Shown here: in pieces, positions 7,654-12,169 of the stretch
Position numbering within the stretch: the stretch's first letter is position 1
Layout: each line of letters opens with the position of its first letter
From: Solirubrobacteraceae bacterium
GTDB lineage: Bacteria; Actinomycetota; Thermoleophilia; Solirubrobacterales; Solirubrobacteraceae
Direction of reading: 5' to 3'
Length of the DNA stretch: 12,169 bases
Assembly: GCA_023230855.1 (NCBI GenBank)
Contig: JALNWQ010000031.1
Span: 1 to 12,169, forward strand
The notes under the pieces: generated by a model
The model's input: only the letters and a program-made list of their open reading frames with translations
Told to the model about the DNA's origin: nothing
Databases searched by the model: none
Made by a program: the position numbers and the translations under genes

Positions 7654-7907
7654 GGGGTGTGGTCCTCCTCCGCGCCCTCGTGGGGCGCCCTGGTGGTCGT
7701 GACGATGAGCGGCCCGTGCTCTTGGACCGCCCGGGCGAGACGCTCGGCGCAGTTCTGGGCGTCTCGTTCGGTGGTGACGTGGTGGGCGGTGACGACGTCG
7801 AGTCGGCGCTCGACCGCGAGGAGGTCCTGCGCGGCGTCTCGGGCCCGCCGTCGTGCGCGACGCAGCTGCGTCGCGGCGGACCCGAGCATGTCGACGGGGT
7901 CGTGCAC
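7650..7907 (-). CDS. Small helical protein between tail tube and chaperone genes (85 aa)
   Basis: I do not recognise a family. The frame runs from GTG 7907 to TGA 7652-7650. The start follows the tail tube stop (TAG 7918-7916) by 8 bases, and the stop overlaps the chaperone ATG as ATGA, so the frame fits the tight operon exactly. An in-frame ATG at 7889 is an alternative start; neither has a clear Shine-Dalgarno. The protein is a predicted long helix: residues about 8-60 are rich in Ala, Arg, Leu, Glu and Asp with heptad-like spacing (SAATQLRRARRRARDAAQ, then LLAVERRLDVV), followed by an acidic, polar tail ending GAEEDHTP. Placement suggests an accessory role in tail assembly, perhaps an extra chaperone or tube-associated factor. 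That is inference from position only. Confidence 0.7.
   Translation of the reverse strand: MHDPVDMLGSAATQLRRARRRARDAAQDLLAVERRLDVVTAHHVTTERDAQNCAERLARAVQEHGPLIVTTTRAPHEGAEEDHTP
7664..7669 (-). promoter_or_regulatory. Strong Shine-Dalgarno for the tail assembly chaperone
   Basis: AGGAGG reads 7669-7664, 10 bases before ATG 7653. It is one of the strongest sites in the window and lies inside the preceding gene, consistent with high chaperone expression independent of pure coupling. Confidence 0.75.
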
Positions 7908-7915
7908 CGTGGTGC

Positions 7916-8977
7916 CTACGTGAGCGTGACCGCGGCCGCGCCCGAGAACGTGATCGTGGTGTCCGCTCCGGTGTCGTCGACCCCGGTCTCGTACTGGTAC
8001 GAGCTGTAGTGGTCGCCGTCGCGGTTGAACGGGTCGGTGCCGCCCTCGGTGACGACGGCCTGGCCCGCCTCGATGCGGATCATGTCGTCGCTGGCGGGGG
8101 TCGTGCCGGCGTCGCCGGCACGGGCCTCGATGACGAGCTTGTCCGCGGCCGCGAAGATCCGATCGAGCTCACGGGTCGGCTGCGGGGACCCGAAGTCGAG
8201 CGTGATGTTCATCGTCTGCGGCCCGAGCGCGTTCCACGTCGGGTACCAGACGCGGTACACGGACCCATCGAGGGTGCGCTGCACGACGTTCTTGCCGGCG
8301 CAGAACCGGCGACGGACGTCCTCCTTCAGCGCGTTGGAGAACGCGATCGTGGCGGAGCTGACGCAGTCGATGAGGTCGGTGCCGGTCGGCCCGTCGAACA
8401 CCTCGGCGGTGCGAATCTCGTACGTGTCGACGTAGCCGGCGTTGTCGCGCGCCGGCTCGCTCGCGGTCGTGGTGACCTCGTGGTACTTCGCCATCGCGTC
8501 CCACTCGAACGTGCCCTCGCCCTCGTTCGGGAGGGTGAGCGTCCACGTGTTGGCCCAGCAGCCGTACAGGTCGTCGGTCTGCTCGTCGCGCACGAGCTTC
8601 GCGCAGAACGAGGCGAGGTTCCCCGACTGCAGAGGCGTGTACGGCGACTCGACCGGTGCGGGCGCCGATCCGGTCGGCGTGCCCGCGGCGCCGAGCGCCC
8701 GGGCGATCATCCAGTTCGTGATCTTCGGGTACGCCATGTGCGACGCGGTGACCGACGGGCGGGCGTCCCAGGGGAGCGAGACGCTGTTGCCGCGTCGGCC
8801 GCGGCCCTCGGTGTTGCGGTTGGTGCGGTTCTCGCCGGCGGTGACCTGGCTGCTCGTGAGCGGCGGGGTCCGCGCGATCGAGCCGGGGAACGCGACCGGT
8901 CCGGGGTCGGAGAGGTCGTCGTAGGTCGACCCGCCGGTGGCGGTGTCGGGGTCGTTGGCGAGGTAGAGGCCGCTCAT
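7916..8977 (-). CDS. Major tail tube protein (353 aa)
   Basis: The protein polymerises into hexameric rings forming the tail tube. ATG 8977 (MSGLYLANDPDTATGG) is chosen because it overlaps the previous stop as ATGA and has GGAG 8987-8984 six bases upstream; the open frame upstream is an arginine/serine-rich shadow. The protein is beta-rich with features of phage tube proteins: CWANTWTLTLPNEGEGTFEW (residues about 146-165), a YVDTYEIRTAEVFDG strand segment, SATIAFSNALKEDVRRRF, and TMNITLDFGS near the C-terminal third. Four cysteines are present, scattered. It ends in TAG 7918-7916. At 353 residues it is longer than many tube proteins, leaving room for an exposed C-terminal addition (GDHYSSYQYETGVDD... 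region). Position between tail terminator and chaperone supports the call. Confidence 0.85.
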   Translation of the reverse strand: MSGLYLANDPDTATGGSTYDDLSDPGPVAFPGSIARTPPLTSSQVTAGENRTNRNTEGRGRRGNSVSLPWDARPSVTASHMAYPKITNWMIARALGAAGTPTGSAPAPVESPYTPLQSGNLASFCAKLVRDEQTDDLYGCWANTWTLTLPNEGEGTFEWDAMAKYHEVTTTASEPARDNAGYVDTYEIRTAEVFDGPTGTDLIDCVSSATIAFSNALKEDVRRRFCAGKNVVQRTLDGSVYRVWYPTWNALGPQTMNITLDFGSPQPTRELDRIFAAADKLVIEARAGDAGTTPASDDMIRIEAGQAVVTEGGTDPFNRDGDHYSSYQYETGVDDTGADTTITFSGAAAVTLT

Positions 8978-9198
8978 CGGGTGCTCCGGTCGAATCGGTG
9001 GTGGGTCGCGACGGCGACCTCGGACAGCGGGGGACGTCCGCCCGCCGCCGGGCGGACGTCCGGCTCGACGGTCCCGTCGGACGCCGTCTCCGGCGCGCTG
9101 TGGGACTCGACGGGCAGCTCTTCGACGCCCTCGACGTCGGCGGCGACGGCGGGGTCGGGCTTCTTCGGGGTCGTGCGGTTGGGCGGCATGGTGGTCAC
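8974..9198 (-). CDS. Small acidic, proline-rich protein preceding the tail tube gene (74 aa)
   Basis: No family recognised. The frame starts at GTG 9198, whose GTGA overlaps the tail terminator stop (TGA 9197-9195), and ends with TGA 8976-8974 overlapping the tube ATG. An ATG at 9189 would give 71 residues; the overlap pattern shared by neighbouring junctions favours GTG. The sequence begins VTTMPPNRTTPKKPDPAVAA, continues with an acidic stretch (DVEGVEELPVESHSAPETAS, residues 21-40) and ends basic (ATHHRFDRSTR). It looks largely disordered, with no membrane segment or signal peptide. Small linker-like proteins at this place are often annotated only as hypothetical. Exact fit to both overlaps is the main evidence that it is translated. 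Confidence 0.65.
   Translation of the reverse strand: MTTMPPNRTTPKKPDPAVAADVEGVEELPVESHSAPETASDGTVEPDVRPAAGGRPPLSEVAVATHHRFDRSTR
8984..8987 (-). promoter_or_regulatory. Shine-Dalgarno for the major tail tube gene
   Basis: GGAG reads 8987-8984, six bases before ATG 8977. It supports this ATG as the start of the tube protein instead of any upstream position in the longer open frame. Confidence 0.6.
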
Positions 9199-9626
9199 GG
9201 GGTCGGGTTGCGCAGGGTGAGCTCGACGGTGAACTCGACGACGAGCGCCCGGACGCTCGCGAACGTGTCGTTCGCGAGCCGCCACCCGCGGGTGCGCTTG
9301 GCGTGGCGGACGGCGAGCTGCTCCAGGGGGTTGGCGACGGCCTCGTCGAGGCGTGCGCGGGCGAGGTCCGAGATGTGCTCGAGGGAGAGGAGGTCGTCGC
9401 CGGCGTTGAGAGTCGGGCGCTGCGCGATCGAGAACGTGAGCGGCAGGACGTCCCGGGCCATGCATCCGTCGGGGTTCGTCGTGACGGATCCCTCGGCGGG
9501 CCACCAGTACGCGCACGGCAGCGCGAGGTTGGGATGCCACCAACGCGACGCGTGCAGGTCGGGGTGCACGTCACGCGCGATCGCCTCGAGCTTCGCCGCG
9601 ACGTCCGCGAACGATCCGCCGCTCAT
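9195..9626 (-). CDS. Tail terminator protein (143 aa)
   Basis: Caps the tail tube when it reaches final length and provides the surface for joining the head. ATG 9626 is supported by GGAGGG at 9639-9634 (7-base spacing) and by ATGA overlap with the preceding stop; the open frame upstream is a shadow. The protein begins MSGGSFADVAAKLEAIARDV, followed by LPCAYWWPAEGS, the pattern of a short first helix and then the 'iyv.Pp' strand common in terminators. It continues with LPLTFSIAQRP, a helix LEHISDLARARLDEAVANPL, and a final strand region ALVVEFTVELTLRNPTP typical of the family's C-terminal beta strand. Size (130-150) and position between neck and tube genes agree. It could alternatively be called minor tail protein U-like. 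Confidence 0.75.
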   Translation of the reverse strand: MSGGSFADVAAKLEAIARDVHPDLHASRWWHPNLALPCAYWWPAEGSVTTNPDGCMARDVLPLTFSIAQRPTLNAGDDLLSLEHISDLARARLDEAVANPLEQLAVRHAKRTRGWRLANDTFASVRALVVEFTVELTLRNPTP

Positions 9627-10129
9627 AGGCCGGCCCTCCGCGTAGCGTCGCGCGCGGCCCGGTCGAGCATCTCCGGCACCTGGCGGTCGAGGACCGGGCG
9701 CGCGGCCGAGAACACCCGCCGGGCCCGGTACCCGCGTCCGCTCGGGGCGCGGGGACCGCGTGGCGTCGGTGCGAGGCCGCGACGGCGCTCGGGGATGAGT
9801 CGGCCGCGGTCGCCGAGGAGCCCGATCCCGCGCTCGATCCATCGCCAGACGACGCGGTTGGTGAGGTTCCGCGAGCGGCCGCGACCGGACGACGGGTGCG
9901 GCCGCGTGTTCGGCTGCACGGTGAGGCGGTAGCCGGTCGGGTCGCGGCGGACGCTGCCACCGATCGCGGCGGCGGCCGCGCCGGTGCGGCGCGGTGCACG
10001 GCCACGGATCTCGTCGGCGGCGTGATCGACCGCGAGGCGGGCGCCGGCGCGCGCAGCCCGGTCGGCCTCGGCGATGACGAGCCCCGCGGCGGGGGCCTTC
10101 GGGAGCGGCTCGAGCTCGGCGCGGCGCAT
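9623..10129 (-). CDS. HK97 gp10-like neck / tail completion protein (168 aa)
   Basis: The protein starts MRRAELEPLPKAPAAGLVI at ATG 10129, forming TGATG with the adaptor stop, and ends with TGA 9625-9623. It follows the pattern of the HK97 gp10 family: an N-terminal helix (AEADRAARAGARLAVDHAAD), then a 'aPrrTGaa...siggsvrrd' segment (about residues 45-62) equivalent to the 'aP..TG.L..si' motif, a beta strand (GYRLTVQP), and a C-terminal helix (ARPVLDRQVPEMLDRAARDA). The middle is unusually rich in Arg, Gly and Pro (residues about 80-135), more than the family typically shows. Family members act at the head-tail joint or tail completion. Confidence in the coding frame is high because overlaps fit on both sides; the family call is moderate. 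Confidence 0.75.
   Translation of the reverse strand: MRRAELEPLPKAPAAGLVIAEADRAARAGARLAVDHAADEIRGRAPRRTGAAAAAIGGSVRRDPTGYRLTVQPNTRPHPSSGRGRSRNLTNRVVWRWIERGIGLLGDRGRLIPERRRGLAPTPRGPRAPSGRGYRARRVFSAARPVLDRQVPEMLDRAARDATRRAGL
9634..9639 (-). promoter_or_regulatory. Shine-Dalgarno for the tail terminator gene
   Basis: GGAGGG reads 9639-9634, seven bases before ATG 9626, inside the end of the upstream gp10-like gene. It fixes the start of the terminator gene at 9626. Confidence 0.65.
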
Positions 10130-10695
10130 CAGCTGATCCCCGGGATGCGGTAGAGCGCGAGCTGGGCCTTCGCGGACGCCGGCAGGTCGCGGTAGTACTG
10201 CGCGGACGGGCGCATCGGGTCGACCGTGGAGTCCGCGAACCGGTTGTCGCGCTCATGCCACGCTCGGGCGGCCAGCGTCAGCGTCGCGGACACCACGGCG
10301 GCGGGAACGGGGTCCCAGCCGAACCAGCCGGTCAGCTCGAGGTGACGGGCGTCGCGGTCGATGATGATCGCGTGCGCCGGCTCGTCGTGTCGGCGCCTGA
10401 CGAGCTCTACGTCGTCGAGCGAGACGCCGTCGGCGGTGCACGCCTCGAGCTGACGGACGTCGGGGACCCGCACCATCCGCCGGCCGGCGGCGTGCACGGT
10501 GCGGGTGACCGCTGCCGCCGGCGGTTCGGTGTCGGACGGGGCGGGATCGGGAAGGAACTCCCGCTCGCACCATCCCTGGACCTGGTCGGTGGCCGCCTCG
10601 AGGTACAGCTCCGCGAGCTACTCGTCGAACCGCGCGTTGGGCTGCCCGGCGTTCAGGACGCCCTTGAGCTGCTCGAGGGTGGCCAGCGTCGCCAT
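10129..10695 (-). CDS. Head-tail adaptor (gp6-like), interrupted by an in-frame TAG at codon 26
   Basis: Reading from ATG 10695, 3 bases after the previous stop, gives MATLATLEQLKGVLNAGQPN then ARFDE, a TAG at codon 26 (10620-10618), then LAELYLEAATDQVQGWCERE in the same frame, continuing to TGA 10131-10129. Without the amber the product would be 188 codons. The N-terminal pattern (LEQLKGVL..., D-x(2)-LAELYLEAAT..., CEREFLPDP) is the helical opening of phage gp6-like connector proteins, which form a 12-mer ring under the portal. The next good start after the TAG is GTG 10497, giving only 122 residues without these helices. So either the gene is inactivated, the stop is suppressed or the base is a sequencing error. 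The rest of the gene is intact, with DVRQLEACTADGVSLDDVEL and a C-terminal helical region. Confidence 0.8.
10618..10620 (-). other. In-frame amber codon within the head-tail adaptor gene
   Basis: TAG reads 10620-10618, codon 26 counted from ATG 10695. The flanking codons (GAC GAG before, CTC GCG GAG after) keep perfect frame and family pattern on both sides, so this is a single-codon interruption. CAG or GAG to TAG is one substitution away. TAG serves as a normal stop at 7269-7267 and 7918-7916, so whole-genome reassignment is unlikely. Confidence 0.85.
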
Positions 10696-10698
10696 TGG

Positions 10699-10905
10699 TC
10701 AGGCCTTCGGCGCGGCCTTCGTGCCCGCCGGCTTGGCCGGCGCGTCGTCGGTGCCCTCGAGGCCGCCGGGGATCGGCGGGGAGCTGGCGACGCGCTCGAA
10801 CCCGTCGGGGATCTCGTCGCCGGACGCGAAGAACCACGTCCGTCCGTCGGGCGCGCGGTAGGTGTCGCCCTTGCCGGGGACGGCCTTCGTCTTGGTGGTG
10901 CTCAT
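10699..10905 (-). CDS. Small protein following the major capsid gene (68 aa)
   Basis: ATG 10905 is preceded by AGGAGAG (10917-10911) with 5-base spacing, and the frame ends at TGA 10701-10699. The core GDTYRAPDGRTWFFASGDEI followed by PDGFERV looks like a small beta-hairpin fold seen in short proteins encoded just after capsid genes of actinobacterial phages. The C-terminal 30 residues (SSPPIPGGLEGTDDAPAKPA...) are proline/alanine/lysine-rich and probably disordered. No signal peptide or membrane segment. It could be a minor head protein or a capsid-associated factor; its function cannot be told from the sequence. It is separated from the capsid gene by 32 bases, the largest gap in the window. 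Confidence 0.8.
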   Translation of the reverse strand: MSTTKTKAVPGKGDTYRAPDGRTWFFASGDEIPDGFERVASSPPIPGGLEGTDDAPAKPAGTKAAPKA

Positions 10906-10910
10906 CCGTT

Positions 10911-10917
10911 CTCTCCT
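10911..10917 (-). promoter_or_regulatory. Shine-Dalgarno for the small post-capsid gene
   Basis: AGGAGAG reads 10917-10911, five bases before ATG 10905. It lies in the 32-base capsid-downstream gap, in which I see no terminator hairpin and no promoter. Confidence 0.7.
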
Positions 10918-10937
10918 GTTCGGGGTCTGCCTGGTGA

Positions 10938-12169
10938 TCAGGCGTCGACGAAGGTGCCGCGGACGAGGCGTCCGGGCCGGTCGATGACGAACGTGGCCCG
11001 GTACTCGACGCGGATGGTCACCATGTTCTTCTCGACGTTGTCGGCGTTCTGCTCGGCGATGAGGACCGAGACGCCCTCGAGTACCGCGAGCTTGATCGCG
11101 CGGAAGTCGCCGAGGATGTAGGTGCCGAGCGTGACGAGCGGCGACTTGATGAGCGGCTCACCGAGGAGCACCGGCAGGGTGCCGGTGATCGGGTTGGAGT
11201 AGAGGAACTGTCCGGTGTTCGCCGACCCGCCTGCGGCGTCGCGCGCGAGCGCGAACTTCGACACGTCGCGATGGTTCAGCGCGACGGTGTCCTCGGACAC
11301 CACGAACACGTCCTCGAGGCGATCGAGCGCCTCCTGCAGCGTGGCGAGGCGATCCTCAGCCGCCGCGGGCGTGTAGACCTGCACGCCGGTCGTGTTGATG
11401 ATGCCGCGGGGGCGGGTGCCGACGCCGTCGCCGGACACGAGGTACTCCTCCGTCTTCTCGACGAGGTCCTGGCGCATCAGGTCCTCGATCTCGCCCTGGA
11501 GGTAGTCGACGTCGTTGAGCGCCTGGCGCGACACGTCGGTCAGGACCGCGATGGTGCCGACCGCGGTCGTCGCGTTCTCGAATCCGAGGTCGGCCTTCGG
11601 CTTCGCCGCGCCCTCCGCGACGGCGGCGGCGACGTTCGTGCGCGGGAGCTGCCGGGAGTGGTGCAACAGCGGCGAGCTGACCGGCCGGATCGTGACCCGG
11701 TCGAGCAGGCGGATCGGCCGACGGTCCTGGTAGACGGTCGGGAGTCGCTCGCTGTCGATGAGCGGTCCGACGCCGGTGGTGAACGTCGGGGCACCCTCGA
11801 GGACGGCCTTCAGCTCGGTCGGCGTCGTGAGGCCCGTCATCCGGATCGGGGCGAACGCACCCTCGCCGGCGGCGATGTTCTGCGCGACGATCGCGCGGAA
11901 CCCGTCGCTCTGCTCGATCCGCGCCTTGAGCGTGTGCGGGGCCCCGTGGGCCTGAGCGTCGTCACGGGTACGACCGGGGATGGCGTTCGCGACGCCGCGC
12001 TGGAACGTCGCGCGCTGCTCGCGCAGCGTCGCGACGGCGCGGAGCGCCGCGTCGCGCGCGTCGTACGCCTCGGCGAGCTGTGCGCTGGCGGTGCGAGCGG
12101 TGTCGCTCGTCGGGTCAGCGTCGATCGCGGCGGCCGCGGTGGTGGCCTGCTCGTCGGCGACGGTGGACA
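10938..12169 (-). CDS. Major capsid protein, HK97 fold (5' end outside the window)
   Basis: The frame is open from the window edge (first full codon 12167-12165) to TGA 10940-10938, giving 409 visible residues. The start is not in view; an internal ATG at 11840 is not the start, because protein-like sequence continues upstream of it. Layout: an Ala/Arg/Glu-rich helical region (visible residues 1-about 100, including TARTASAQLAEAYDARDAAL), the delta-domain/scaffold-like part of HK97 capsids; then the Phage_capsid core with AAAVAEGAAKPKADLGFENA, TIAVLTDVSRQALNDVDYL, EEYLVSGDGVGTRPRGIINT, YILGDFRAIKLAVLEGVSV and VTIRVEYRATFVIDRPGRLV. These match the E-loop/spine-helix and A-domain patterns of the family. 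The N-terminal helical part is typically removed by a head protease. Length suggests only a few to some tens of residues are missing. Confidence 0.93.
   Translation of the reverse strand, partial: STVADEQATTAAAAIDADPTSDTARTASAQLAEAYDARDAALRAVATLREQRATFQRGVANAIPGRTRDDAQAHGAPHTLKARIEQSDGFRAIVAQNIAAGEGAFAPIRMTGLTTPTELKAVLEGAPTFTTGVGPLIDSERLPTVYQDRRPIRLLDRVTIRPVSSPLLHHSRQLPRTNVAAAVAEGAAKPKADLGFENATTAVGTIAVLTDVSRQALNDVDYLQGEIEDLMRQDLVEKTEEYLVSGDGVGTRPRGIINTTGVQVYTPAAAEDRLATLQEALDRLEDVFVVSEDTVALNHRDVSKFALARDAAGGSANTGQFLYSNPITGTLPVLLGEPLIKSPLVTLGTYILGDFRAIKLAVLEGVSVLIAEQNADNVEKNMVTIRVEYRATFVIDRPGRLVRGTFVDA

Noticed and set aside
8978..9574. Upstream extension of the tail tube frame
   Set aside because: Arg/Ser/Pro-rich shadow sequence; MSGLYLA at 8977 has overlap and Shine-Dalgarno support.
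10618..10620. Genome-wide reassignment of TAG to an amino acid
   Set aside because: TAG terminates the tail tube gene (7918-7916) and the short chaperone (7269-7267) exactly where protein-like sequence ends, and only one internal TAG is seen.
10253..10837. A 194-codon minus-strand frame that avoids the amber codon in the adaptor region
   Set aside because: Its product is almost entirely Arg, Pro, Gly, Ala and His and shows no connector features; the interrupted frame does.
10906..10937. Promoter or terminator in the gap after the capsid gene
   Set aside because: The 32 bases contain a Shine-Dalgarno but no hairpin followed by T-run and no -10/-35-like pair.
1..12169. CRISPR arrays, tRNA genes, insertion sequences or attachment sites
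   Set aside because: No regularly spaced repeats, no cloverleaf-like segments, no transposase frame and no flanking inverted repeats were found by reading both strands.

Overview
The window is a very GC-rich stretch (third codon positions almost always G or C) carrying the head-to-tail structural module of a long-tailed phage or prophage of the HK97/lambda type (siphovirus morphology). Every gene I can support lies on the minus strand, so transcription runs from position 12169 towards 1. The base composition and the two cell-wall domains inside the tape measure suggest an actinobacterial or related high-GC Gram-positive host. No integrase, repressor, terminase, portal, attachment site or host gene is visible, so the window cannot decide between a free phage and an integrated prophage.

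In transcription order: an HK97-fold major capsid protein cut by the window edge (12169-10938); a small post-capsid protein (10905-10699); a gp6-like head-tail adaptor with an in-frame TAG at codon 26 (10695-10129); an HK97 gp10-like neck/tail-completion protein (10129-9623); a tail terminator (9626-9195); a small acidic proline-rich protein (9198-8974); the major tail tube protein (8977-7916); a small helical protein (7907-7650); tail assembly chaperones made from one start, with a likely -1 ribosomal frameshift (7653-7267 short form, extension to 7034); a 2259-residue tape measure protein (7034-255); and the first 86 codons of the next tail gene, probably a distal tail protein (258-1).

The genes are packed as one polycistron. 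Seven consecutive junctions, from the adaptor to the distal tail gene, either overlap by 1-4 bases (ATGA, GTGA, TGATG) or, at the tube-to-7907 junction, are 8 bases apart. No gap exceeds 32 bases, and I see no promoter, terminator, RNA gene or CRISPR array. Capsid, adaptor, neck, terminator, tube, chaperones, tape measure and tip follow the usual assembly order. The small proteins beside the capsid and tube genes, and between tube and chaperone, are the non-standard additions.

This is mostly an ordinary siphovirus morphogenesis module. The points deserving attention are: (1) the in-frame amber codon in the adaptor gene, which would otherwise hide its N-terminal third; (2) the frameshift site with a non-canonical slippery sequence two codons before the stop; and (3) a tape measure carrying two different cell-wall-targeting domains in a row, an RlpA-like double-psi beta-barrel and an M15-type zinc peptidase.
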